This document shows positions 1 through 8,275 of a DNA stretch of 64,000 bases, piece by piece. The notes beneath the pieces are model-generated. The model had not been told where the DNA came from, made no database searches, and saw nothing but the letters and a program-made list of their open reading frames with translations. The translations under genes were made by a program, and so were the position numbers. Position 1 is the first letter of the stretch; the number at the start of each line of letters is the position of its first letter. The stretch is taken from contig JAKVNR010000001.1 of NCBI GenBank assembly GCA_022483245.1, forward strand, positions 62,001 to 126,000, written 5' to 3'. This DNA is from Lactobacillus sp. (GTDB lineage Bacteria > Bacillota > Bacilli > Lactobacillales > Lactobacillaceae).

Positions 1-620
1 CGGTGCATGGTCAATAAAATAATGTGGTGATCATCCGGAATCTTGCTTAAGATCTCATGATGGTAGTCCTGGTTGACCGTGTAGTGGAGGGCATCAATCG
101 CCGTGTTCCCAGTGACAAAAATTTGTTTGGCCGGATGATTTTCCTTGAGCAGATTTTCCCGACTGAGTGGAGTGGGGGCAAAGTAAAGCGTGGTGAGGTC
201 ATCGGTTAGCTGGCGGTTGGCCTCCTCCGGGAACGGTGCGGCCAGGTTCCACGTCCGCAGTCCCGCCTCAACGTGCCCGATCGGGACATGGTGGTTAAAA
301 GCGCTGAGGCTGGCGGCCATGGTGGTCGTGGTGTCCCCGTGAACCAATAAGAGAGCGGGCTTTTCCTGGTTGAGGGTTTCATCCAGCCCGGCCAGCACCT
401 TGTTGGTGATCATCGTGAGGGTTTGGTTTTGATGCATAATTTTGAGATCATAGTCCGGCTGGAGTTGGAAAGCGTCGAGCACCTGCTGGAGCATTTCACG
501 GTGTTGGCCCGTTACCACGACGATTGGCGTCAGGTCCGGTTCCTTTTCTAACTGCTTGACGACCGGTGCCATTTTAATAGCCTCCGGACGGGTGCCGAAA
601 ACAAGCATTACCTTTTTCAA
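1..620 (-). CDS. wecB: UDP-N-acetylglucosamine 2-epimerase (non-hydrolysing), 3' end beyond the window edge
   Basis: Minus-strand reading from TTG at 620 gives [44 protein letters not shown]...[18 protein letters not shown]...[26 protein letters not shown], hallmark WecB/MnaA motifs. Absent from the supplied ORF track because of the TTG start and open end. Confidence 0.93.
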   Translation of the reverse strand, partial: MKKVMLVFGTRPEAIKMAPVVKQLEKEPDLTPIVVVTGQHREMLQQVLDAFQLQPDYDLKIMHQNQTLTMITNKVLAGLDETLNQEKPALLLVHGDTTTTMAASLSAFNHHVPIGHVEAGLRTWNLAAPFPEEANRQLTDDLTTLYFAPTPLSRENLLKENHPAKQIFVTGNTAIDALHYTVNQDYHHEILSKIPDDHHIILLTMH

Positions 621-1748
621 TTATCTCATTCCTTTCAGCACGGCGATTGTCGTAAGCGTCGCGTCATAATAGTTGTGCTTCGTCAGTGGCTTGGCGAAGA
701 TATGCTTCTGGCTTTCAAAGAGGTTATCATAGCCACGACCCCGGTTAGCACTGACGGCATAGAAGATTGGGGCGCTGAAGCTGTCGGATTGATAGTGGTT
801 CAGCTGCTTGCCGTTCAGCCGGTAGCCAGCGGTGACATACTGGCGATGGGCAAAGAGCTTCATCATCTTCGTCAGCACCTTCTGGGACCGCGGATCCTTG
901 CAGTCCGCCAACATCATCGGTACCCGGAAGGCGTTGGCAGAGTAGTTGCCATCGTTTTTGCTGGCAACCGCATTTGGTCGGACCGGCTTGGCCGAATGCT
1001 CGCCAACCCAGGCAAAGTCTGGGACGAGACCGGTCTTGTGCTGCTTACTGAGGGTCAGCAAGTGGTCTAGCATGCCGTTTTTAGCGGTTCGCCACCGCTG
1101 ATCGTGGGAAAGCCGGTAGAATTGATCGAAAAAGCTTGGGGCAACGTCGGAGGTCCGCATTAGGCGGTAGTATTTGGAGCCGGTCTTTGCCCAGTCACCA
1201 ACCGTTAGCGACCGGGTATGCGGGTTGTATTCGTAGTGGAGAATATCGGCACACACTTTTTGCTCCAGCTGGCGGTAGTAACTGGCGTGCTGCGGCCAGA
1301 CCTTTGCCGCGGATTGAAGGGAGGCTGCGATAAAGAGGTCCCCATCGGTTGCACTGTTGGCTTGGCTGGCCCACTTACCTTTTTGGAATGCTTGTCGCCA
1401 GGCCATTAAATAGGTCCGGCGGGATTTGATCGTATCGCGATGGGCAAGGTAGTAATTGAGCAGGTGGCGGTAATCTTTTTCTTGCGCCCACCCCTTCTCG
1501 CCGGCCCAGGCCGTGATGCAGAGACCGTATCCTTGGCCCTCGGAAAGGGCAACGGGCTTGCGACGATTATTGCTGGTATTGACAAAGGCTCGCTCTTTGG
1601 CCTGGTTGATGACATAGGCCTGTCGCCAGCGGATATAGGTGGTTTTTTGAATGGATTTGGGATTCTCGAGCCGGATGGTTACCAGGATTGCGGTATAGAT
1701 CAGGGCAATGATTCCCATCAGAATCCATAAATGTCTTGAATGTTTCAT
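621..1748 (-). CDS. Glycosyl hydrolase family 8-like membrane-anchored protein
   Basis: ORF 621..1817, probable start MKHSRHLWILMG near 1748. N-terminal TM segment, then a GH8-like body (SEGQGYGLCITAWAGEKG, ATDGDLFIAASLQSAAKVW, NDGNYSANAFRVPMMLA). Confidence 0.8.
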   Translation of the reverse strand: MKHSRHLWILMGIIALIYTAILVTIRLENPKSIQKTTYIRWRQAYVINQAKERAFVNTSNNRRKPVALSEGQGYGLCITAWAGEKGWAQEKDYRHLLNYYLAHRDTIKSRRTYLMAWRQAFQKGKWASQANSATDGDLFIAASLQSAAKVWPQHASYYRQLEQKVCADILHYEYNPHTRSLTVGDWAKTGSKYYRLMRTSDVAPSFFDQFYRLSHDQRWRTAKNGMLDHLLTLSKQHKTGLVPDFAWVGEHSAKPVRPNAVASKNDGNYSANAFRVPMMLADCKDPRSQKVLTKMMKLFAHRQYVTAGYRLNGKQLNHYQSDSFSAPIFYAVSANRGRGYDNLFESQKHIFAKPLTKHNYYDATLTTIAVLKGMR

Positions 1749-1758
1749 GTTTTCTTCC

Positions 1759-3069
1759 TTAGTCATTAAAGCGTTTTGTTTTGACCCAGACGTTGCCGTT
1801 GCGGTGGAAGAGGGCATCCATCGTTACCGAGCAGACGGCATGAATCGAAACCACGATGAATAGCTGCGAGTAGGTAAAGTAGGAGGCCAGGGCGAGCCAA
1901 ACCTGGCTTGTCGTTGCCTGTCCATACTGGGTTGCCATGGCAATCGAAATCTGCAAGATGTAGAGAATGATCATCAAGAGCCAATTCAATAGCAGCAGCT
2001 GCATCATTAGGATATTGCTCTCGCCGAAGGTAAAGGGAAGCGTCAGTCCGGGGATGAAGACTCGGGCGATCAGGGTTATCACGTTGGCAATAAAGATAAT
2101 GTCAGACAAAACGATGGCAGCGTTGAACCAAAAGAAGATACAGGAGTAGTAGAAAGTTTCCAGTTTGACCCGCCAGTTGCTGTGATCGAAGAGGTGACGA
2201 AAGTTATGAATCACAACCTGATAGTTCCCCTTTGCCCAGCGCAGACGCTGAAAGTAATAATCGTGCAATCGTTCAGGTTCCTGCTGAAAGGCCTCGGAAT
2301 TGTAGGCCAGGGCAATCAATTTACCGCTCTGCATGATCTTGAATGAAATATCCGTGTCCTCGGTCAGGGCCCCGTTGCGCCAGCCACCGATTGACTTAAC
2401 GAATTCCCGGTTAATGATGAAATTGGTGCCGGGAATTCGGCCAATCTTAAACATGAACCAGATGGCACAGTGCTGAATGCGTTGCGTGACCACGATTTCC
2501 TGGTTGATGCACCGGGTCAGGAAATTCTGCTGGGCATTCCGGGTTTTGTTGCGGCCAAAGACGGCCATGTAACGGTCGGAATTTTCAAGGGCCTTTTTTA
2601 CCAGGAAGTAGAGGGCATTTTGCTCCGGCATGGCGTCCGCATCGTAAACCCCGATGAATTCGCCATGAGCCATTTCCAACGCTTCGTTGAGCACCCCGGC
2701 CTTTCCACCGGTTCCGGTCCGCTCGATCACTCGTGCATTGCGGCCCCGGTACTGGGGGAGGGAAAGCACCAGCCGCATTTCCTGGGCAGTATGATCGGCA
2801 CAGTTATCCGCAAAAAGCAGCAGTTCCACCCGATCGGCCGGATAGTGGAGGTCAAGGATCGCCTTAGTTGTTTGAGCAATCACGACCTCCTCATTGTGAG
2901 CGGTAACGACAATCGTGATCAAGGGGTAACGGGAAAGGGGTGTGATCTTCACCAGCTTGGTGCTGTGCTTGAGCCAAAAGACCGTTGCCCCACCCAAGGT
3001 CGTGGTGGACATTAAGAGAGAGAACCAGATGGAAACCAGGGTGATAATCATTAATATTTCTTCAACCAT
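1759..3069 (-). CDS. Family 2 glycosyltransferase, BcsA/PgaC-like processive synthase
   Basis: 436 aa with VTAHNEE, DADAMPE, TEDTD and QRLRWAKGN (Q/RxxRW) motifs and flanking TM segments. Confidence 0.9.
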   Translation of the reverse strand: MVEEILMIITLVSIWFSLLMSTTTLGGATVFWLKHSTKLVKITPLSRYPLITIVVTAHNEEVVIAQTTKAILDLHYPADRVELLLFADNCADHTAQEMRLVLSLPQYRGRNARVIERTGTGGKAGVLNEALEMAHGEFIGVYDADAMPEQNALYFLVKKALENSDRYMAVFGRNKTRNAQQNFLTRCINQEIVVTQRIQHCAIWFMFKIGRIPGTNFIINREFVKSIGGWRNGALTEDTDISFKIMQSGKLIALAYNSEAFQQEPERLHDYYFQRLRWAKGNYQVVIHNFRHLFDHSNWRVKLETFYYSCIFFWFNAAIVLSDIIFIANVITLIARVFIPGLTLPFTFGESNILMMQLLLLNWLLMIILYILQISIAMATQYGQATTSQVWLALASYFTYSQLFIVVSIHAVCSVTMDALFHRNGNVWVKTKRFND

Positions 3070-3227
3070 CAGTTTTGCTCCTCCTTTTCATGCCGGAAGT
3101 GGTCGTAGCGCAGCGTTGTCTTCTCCACCCGGGTGTAAATTACCCACTGACAGACGAAGAGCACTAGGACCAGGACGAAAAAGATCACGGTGATGACCGT
3201 CGCCACCCAAAAGAAGATGCCCGTCAT
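3069..3227 (-). CDS. Small membrane protein (52 aa) in the exopolysaccharide operon
   Basis: ATG at 3227: MTGIFFWVATVITVIFFVLVLVLFVCQWVIYTRVEKTTLRYDHFRHEKEEQN*. ATGA-type overlap with the downstream GT2 start. Not in the ORF track. Confidence 0.75.
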   Translation of the reverse strand: MTGIFFWVATVITVIFFVLVLVLFVCQWVIYTRVEKTTLRYDHFRHEKEEQN

Positions 3228-3228
3228 A

Positions 3229-4089
3229 TTAATCCTCCTCCTTTAAGTATTCGACCACCAGATCGGTTTCCATGTCACGACCGATATGGCGCATGACATC
3301 GTGGAGTTCTGGAAAGGTGGCTGCCGACTTTCGATCGACCCGCTTGGCACCCCACTTAAACTGCGGGGTTGAGCCCATAATTTTGAGATCGGCAAGGTGA
3401 TCACGGGTTAAGTGGTTTTGGTAGTCATAGGCCTCACGGGAGAAGTTACAGGAAATAATCAAAAAGGTGGCATTACCCATGTAGAACAGGGCCTCCGATG
3501 GTAGCCGATACTTCTTGAGAACCCCGGCGATTTCCTTGACGGTGCGATCGTACTCGTGGGCATGGAACTGTCGCAGTTGATTTCCGTGGGCAAGGTGAAT
3601 GGCCGTCACGTACATCGAAAGGTTCCCCTGGAAATCTTCTTTAATAAATTCTATTTCCTTTGCGTAGCGTTTGGCAGCGTTGTATTTAGTCAGCAGCTTG
3701 GTGACCGGATCGTAATGCTCGACGTAGCTTTCGACAGCTTGCCGATCGCGGTCAATCCAAAGCCAGCGTGCAAGACGGTGCCGGCTGATGACATCAAAGA
3801 TGGCACAGATTGGAAAGGCTAGTATCAGTGCAAGCTTAAGCGAGAAGGGCATCACGACGTAGCAAAAAAGCAAGATGGCACAGCCGATGGTGGTTAAGCC
3901 AATGATCAGCCAAGTCACCAGAATGCTGGGAATCAGCAGGCCGGTGGCCATCCCAAGAACCATCATCACGAGAATGGCAGTAGAGGCGTCGACGGAGTAT
4001 AGGCCGGCCCACCACATCATGACCGCAATCAATGTTCCCATTAGGAAAAGAATAAAAAGGTCGAATTCAAGAGCGTGTCGCTGTTTCAA
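3229..4089 (-). CDS. Membrane protein with degenerate GGDEF domain
   Basis: Probable TTG start at 4089 after GGAGGAGAG. N-terminal TM helices, then HYDPVTKLLTKYNAAKRYAKEI (cf. DPLTgLxNR), with the GGDEF position reading YMGNATFLII. Confidence 0.75.
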   Translation of the reverse strand: MKQRHALEFDLFILFLMGTLIAVMMWWAGLYSVDASTAILVMMVLGMATGLLIPSILVTWLIIGLTTIGCAILLFCYVVMPFSLKLALILAFPICAIFDVISRHRLARWLWIDRDRQAVESYVEHYDPVTKLLTKYNAAKRYAKEIEFIKEDFQGNLSMYVTAIHLAHGNQLRQFHAHEYDRTVKEIAGVLKKYRLPSEALFYMGNATFLIISCNFSREAYDYQNHLTRDHLADLKIMGSTPQFKWGAKRVDRKSAATFPELHDVMRHIGRDMETDLVVEYLKEED

Positions 4090-4150
4090 AGTAGACTCTC
4101 CTCCAAAATAAATAATTTTTGCATAAATCATATTATTATAGTCGTTTTTC

Positions 4151-4186
4151 GGCTCTTTGTCAATCAGTACCGATTGACAAAGAGCC
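4151..4186. repeat. Perfect 15-bp inverted repeat, resembles abutted ISL3-type ends
   Basis: GGCTCTTTGTCAATC-agtacc-GATTGACAAAGAGCC. Similar to the ISL3-like end TTGACGAAGAGCC at about 13316-13329. Confidence 0.7.
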
Positions 4187-5043
4187 AAGAAATCTTAATT
4201 GCTATGCATAACCTTGGTGGACAGGTTACTAGAAAACAAATGCTGCAGGAACTTCATGATAATTCAAAAGTATTCAGCGATAAAGAAATTTATGAGGTTC
4301 GAACATCCAAAAAGAGTGGTAAAGAATATCACCCTTTCCATTGGAAGTTTAATTTTGCAGTAAAGCATCTAATTCTTGCTGGGTTTATTGATACTGACAA
4401 TGGACACGAATTAGAGCTTTCCAAAAAGGGACGCACTGTTGATATTGATGGTTTTGATGCTGATAGGGACGTTAGATCAATTTCTGAAAGCAAAATGCCC
4501 CACCGGAAGACAACTCGAGTTAAGGTTAACTCAGTTTCCGATAGCACCAACTCTAATCAAGACGATTCGGAAGACCTAGAAGAACCTTGGCGTCAACAAC
4601 TGCTAGATGCGTTAATCAAGATGAGTCCTAAAAAATTTGAGCTCTTTTGTCGCGGTTTGCTGACGAAAATGGGGATTGACGTCGATGATGAGATTGGGGT
4701 TCAATATGTCGCTGATGGTGGATTAGATGGCTTTGGTTATGTTCGTTCTGATGACTATCGGACTACAAGAGTAGCGTTGCAAGAAAAACGTTGGCAGGGA
4801 AAGGTTTCAGCACCAGAGATCGATAAGTTTCGAGGTGCGATGGATAAATTTAATGCTGAGTTTGGGATTTTCATTACCAATTCAGACTTCACAAGAGATG
4901 CTGTTAAGACAGCGCGGCAAGGAACCCGAATTATCACATTGATTAATGGTGATCAGATTTGTGATCTAGTAGCCAAGTATAACTATTATGTGGAGCCAGT
5001 AACTACTTATCGGTTGAAGAGCTTTTATTTGGATGAGGATTAA
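4174..5043 (+). CDS. Mrr-family (type IV-like) restriction endonuclease
   Basis: ORF 4075..5043. N-terminal winged-helix region (LTKSQEILIAMHNLGGQVTRKQM) and C-terminal Mrr_cat (SPKKFELFCRGLLTKMGI..., ADGGLDGFGY...VALQEKRW, i.e. D...QxK). True start uncertain. Confidence 0.82.
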   Translation: MTKSQEILIAMHNLGGQVTRKQMLQELHDNSKVFSDKEIYEVRTSKKSGKEYHPFHWKFNFAVKHLILAGFIDTDNGHELELSKKGRTVDIDGFDADRDVRSISESKMPHRKTTRVKVNSVSDSTNSNQDDSEDLEEPWRQQLLDALIKMSPKKFELFCRGLLTKMGIDVDDEIGVQYVADGGLDGFGYVRSDDYRTTRVALQEKRWQGKVSAPEIDKFRGAMDKFNAEFGIFITNSDFTRDAVKTARQGTRIITLINGDQICDLVAKYNYYVEPVTTYRLKSFYLDED

Positions 5044-5060
5044 TTGGGTTAAGAGAGAAA

Positions 5061-5318
5061 ATGAATAAAGAAACTAGAAATTTAATTTGGACATTAACCG
5101 CTGTTGTTATGTACTTATTTAGTGCATGGTTGATAAAAAACGAAGTGGCTAGTGTCATTATTAATATTGTGGCATCACTTATCTTATTAAAACAGGTAAT
5201 GAGAATGTTTAATAATGGAAGTCGAAAAGTTGTCATTTGGGGATATGTTGGAGTAGCTGCCTTTTTAGCTAGTATTCTGATTGATTTGATTTTGCTTTCT
5301 ATATGCCATAACAATTAA
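5061..5318 (+). CDS. Small membrane protein (85 aa)
   Basis: Several predicted TM stretches. Lies between Mrr and an Mrr-N-like ORF. Confidence 0.6.
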   Translation: MNKETRNLIWTLTAVVMYLFSAWLIKNEVASVIINIVASLILLKQVMRMFNNGSRKVVIWGYVGVAAFLASILIDLILLSICHNN

Positions 5319-5334
5319 CAAAGGAGTGCTAGTG

Positions 5335-5700
5335 ATGGTTCAATACAATAAATTAACCAAGTACAAGCAAGAAGATTTCCTTGAAATAGAAATAATTAAG
5401 TATTTGCAGAAGAATCAACAGCCAACTACTCGTGCTCAGATTGCCGAATACTTAGTTAAAAATGTTGGTGATATCCCAAATAATTCTCTTAAATTAGTTA
5501 CATCACGCAAAACAGGCAGACAGTATCGGCCTTTTATGAATCGCCTAAGCTTTGCTCTTACATCGCTTTATAAAGCGGGAATAATTGATCATCCAAAATG
5601 GGGAGTTACTATCTTAACAAAATTTGGCACTGGTATCGATACTTCTGACGAAAAATATATTCACGAACTTGTTATGAAAGGATGGGGAGTAGGTAGCTAA
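5335..5700 (+). CDS. Stand-alone winged-helix protein resembling the Mrr N-terminal domain
   Basis: MVQYNKLTKYKQEDFLEIEIIKYLQKNQQPTTRAQIAEYLVKN...LVTSRKTGRQYRPFMNRLSFALTSLYKAGIID parallels the Mrr N-terminus (VRTSKKSGKEYHPFHWKFNFAVKHLILAGFID). Confidence 0.65.
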   Translation: MVQYNKLTKYKQEDFLEIEIIKYLQKNQQPTTRAQIAEYLVKNVGDIPNNSLKLVTSRKTGRQYRPFMNRLSFALTSLYKAGIIDHPKWGVTILTKFGTGIDTSDEKYIHELVMKGWGVGS

Positions 5701-5853
5701 TAGTGAATCTCTGCAAGCTTGCTTTTGGTCGATAAATGAAAGAAGAATTTGTAAGGTATGGCGCTTGCAAAAGATTAAGAAAGTTGAACAAAAGAAAACT
5801 ACACCCAGTCAAAATAGCTGAGTGCTACACATCCCAAATATTCACATTTTAAC

Positions 5854-5938
5854 TTTAATCACCTCACCATCTTTGAACTTGAACTCCATGAAACGTTGAA
5901 AAATGGTGATTTTTTCGATTAGGCAGTGCATGTGACCC
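5854..5938 (-). pseudogene. C-terminal remnant of a serine recombinase
   Basis: Minus-strand LIEKITIFQRFMEFKFKDGEVIKVKM*, near-copy of the C-terminus of the intact recombinase 6698..8275. Confidence 0.75.
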
Positions 5939-6037
5939 GGTGTTACACGAATCACAGAGCATTTGCTTACTAAAAGCAACAAATTGATTTACAATAAACC
6001 TAAAGACAATGACGATTTAAAGAAAGAATGATAAATC

Positions 6038-6607
6038 ATGGAAATTACAATCTTCGGTAAAGGTCATATGGGCAGCGCCATCGGCAAGAACTTTGAAGCC
6101 GCTGGAAATACCGTTCACTATTATGATTCAAAGACGCATCCTGAGCAGCTTGATCAGTTGGTCATCATGGCGGTTCCTTACGCAGCACTGAAAGGATTGG
6201 CACAAACCTATCATGACGAGTTGAAGGGCAAAATCGTAGTCGACATCACTAATCCATTGAACTTCGATACTTTTGACAGCTTGGTCGTGCCAGCGGATAG
6301 CTCCGCGGCGCAGGAATTGCAGGCATTGTTGCCAGAAAGCAAGGTCTTAAAAGCATTCAACACGACCTTCGCGGGGACATTGGAAACTGGGAAGGTTGGC
6401 GACACACAGACCACGGTGTTAGTGGCCGGTGATGATGAAGACGCGAAAGCTGCGTTCAGGGATGCTTTAGCTGGCAGTCCATTAGCAGTACTGAATGCCG
6501 GCAAGCTAAAGCGAGCACGTGAGCTAGAAGCCACTGCTTTTCTCCAAATGACTTTGGCGGCAAGCAAACAAATTACTTGGAATGGCGGATTTGGCATCAA
6601 CAAATAG
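6038..6607 (+). CDS. NADPH-dependent F420 reductase-like / NADP oxidoreductase family protein
   Basis: 189 aa, MEITIFGKGHMGSAIGKNFEAAGNTVHYYDSK Rossmann start, VVDITNPLNF, KAFNTTFAGTL. Confidence 0.8.
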   Translation: MEITIFGKGHMGSAIGKNFEAAGNTVHYYDSKTHPEQLDQLVIMAVPYAALKGLAQTYHDELKGKIVVDITNPLNFDTFDSLVVPADSSAAQELQALLPESKVLKAFNTTFAGTLETGKVGDTQTTVLVAGDDEDAKAAFRDALAGSPLAVLNAGKLKRARELEATAFLQMTLAASKQITWNGGFGINK

Positions 6608-6697
6608 TTAAATCTTTTACCAGTGTAATATGCTAAAAAGCCCGCTAATTCTAAACGGCACCCTGTCAAAATAGCTGAGTGCCGTACACCATAAATT

Positions 6698-8275
6698 TCA
6701 CATATTAACTCTAATTACTTCACCATCTTTGAACGTGAATTCCATGTAGCGTTGGAAGATGGTGATTTTTTCAATTAGGCGGCGGACAAGTTGCGGATAG
6801 AATTCTTGGATGCCGTGCTGGTGCTCATCTATGAAATCGCTGACCTGGTTGATATTGTGTAGTTTAACTTGATTTTCGGACTCAATCTCCTGGACCTTTT
6901 CCTTTTGTTCCCGTAGCTCCATAACTTGCTGAGTCAGATCGTTGCAGTTTTGGTGCTGGTTAGCAGCTTGGATTAGTTTTAACTGTGCATCTTCCAGTTG
7001 CTTATCAAGTTCTTCAATTGTTGGCCCTTTGGAATTCTTCACGATCTTCATGATGTTAGCCTTAATTTGTTTATCGGCTAGCTCATGGCTTTCTATTAGC
7101 TGATTGATGGCATCAAGGGTTGCCGCTTTTAATAACGGTTCCTTAATATTACGGATCATACAACGTCGACCTTTCTTGCTACGTCTAATTCGGCTGGCAC
7201 AACGCCAAACAGCAACTTTGGTTGGCCGATACCACATGTTTCTCTGGAAGATGTCACCACATTTTCCGCAAAAGACCCGTTGCGAAAAGCAGTATTTGCC
7301 GTTAACTCTGCGGTGACGACCATTTTTGGTAGTAATGCCGTTACGCCGTTGACGGATTAGATTCTGTACTTGCATGAAGACCGATTTAGGAATAATCGCT
7401 GGATGGTCATTTTCAACATAGTATTGGGGCATGATCCCTTTATTCTTAACTCGTTTCTTGGTTAAAAAGTCAACGGTATAAGTTTTCTGGAGGAGTGCAT
7501 CCCCCATATATTTTTCATTTTTGAGGATCCGATTGACACCGCTGGATCCCCAATTAGTTCCCTTGCCACCGGTTAAGACACCATCTGCTTGGAGTGATTC
7601 GGCGATTTGTTTCATTGTCATCCCTTGCAAGTAACTGTAAAAAATTCGTTTAACCGTTTTGGCTTCCTCTGGTTCAATCACCAAGTTGCCATCTTTATCT
7701 TTGGTGTACCCGAGAAAGTGGTTATGGTTGATCAACACTTTGCCTTGCTGGTAACGGTACTGCAAGCCGAGCTTAACGTTTTGCGATAGTGACTCACTTT
7801 CTTGCTGGGCCAGGGAAGCCATGATGGTGATGAGCACTTCACCTTTGGCATCCATGGTGTTGATGTTTTCTTTTTCAAAGAAAATGGCAACGTTGATGGC
7901 TTTAAGGTCACGAATGTATTTTAAACAATCGATCGTGTTTCGAGCAAAACGACTAATTGACTTGGTGACAATCAGATCGATTTTGCCTGCTCTGCAAGCC
8001 CTGATCATTTTATTGAATTGATCACGTTTTTTAGTGTTAGTCCCCGAGATCCCATCATCGGCAAAGATTCCAGCAAAGTCCCAGCTTGGGTCTTTTTGAA
8101 TCAATTCTTTATATTGGCTAACCTGTGTTTCGTAGGAGTTAGCCTGTTCATCGAGTTCAGTAGAAACCCGGCAGTAGGCAGCAACCCGTAATTTTTCTGA
8201 TTGTGATTTATCTGGAGAACGGTTAATGCTGTTGCCACGTTGCTGGTGAGCCGGAATGATACGTACTTTACCCAA
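6698..8275 (-). CDS. Large serine recombinase
   Basis: 525 aa: VAAYCRVSTELDEQANSYETQV, resolvase core, recombinase domain, zinc-ribbon CGKCGDIFQRN and C-terminal coiled coil. Confidence 0.93.
   Translation of the reverse strand: MGKVRIIPAHQQRGNSINRSPDKSQSEKLRVAAYCRVSTELDEQANSYETQVSQYKELIQKDPSWDFAGIFADDGISGTNTKKRDQFNKMIRACRAGKIDLIVTKSISRFARNTIDCLKYIRDLKAINVAIFFEKENINTMDAKGEVLITIMASLAQQESESLSQNVKLGLQYRYQQGKVLINHNHFLGYTKDKDGNLVIEPEEAKTVKRIFYSYLQGMTMKQIAESLQADGVLTGGKGTNWGSSGVNRILKNEKYMGDALLQKTYTVDFLTKKRVKNKGIMPQYYVENDHPAIIPKSVFMQVQNLIRQRRNGITTKNGRHRRVNGKYCFSQRVFCGKCGDIFQRNMWYRPTKVAVWRCASRIRRSKKGRRCMIRNIKEPLLKAATLDAINQLIESHELADKQIKANIMKIVKNSKGPTIEELDKQLEDAQLKLIQAANQHQNCNDLTQQVMELREQKEKVQEIESENQVKLHNINQVSDFIDEHQHGIQEFYPQLVRRLIEKITIFQRYMEFTFKDGEVIRVNM

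Noticed and set aside
675-3015. Plus-strand ORFs opposite the exopolysaccharide operon (675..1070, 1440..1730, 2470..3015 and others)
   Set aside because: They overlap well-supported minus-strand genes, lack RBSs and show no protein-family features. Typical antisense ORFs in GC-richer DNA.
4075-4173. N-terminal extension of the Mrr ORF (MSLFQSRLSSKINNFCINHIIIVVF...)
   Set aside because: It is antisense to the start of the GGDEF gene and runs through the palindrome. Domain homology starts only at LTKSQEIL.
5003-5314. Minus-strand 103-aa ORF
   Set aside because: Exact antisense of the small membrane protein gene 5061..5318, which has better context.
6211-6669. Minus-strand 152-aa ORF
   Set aside because: Antisense of the NADP oxidoreductase gene, no family features.
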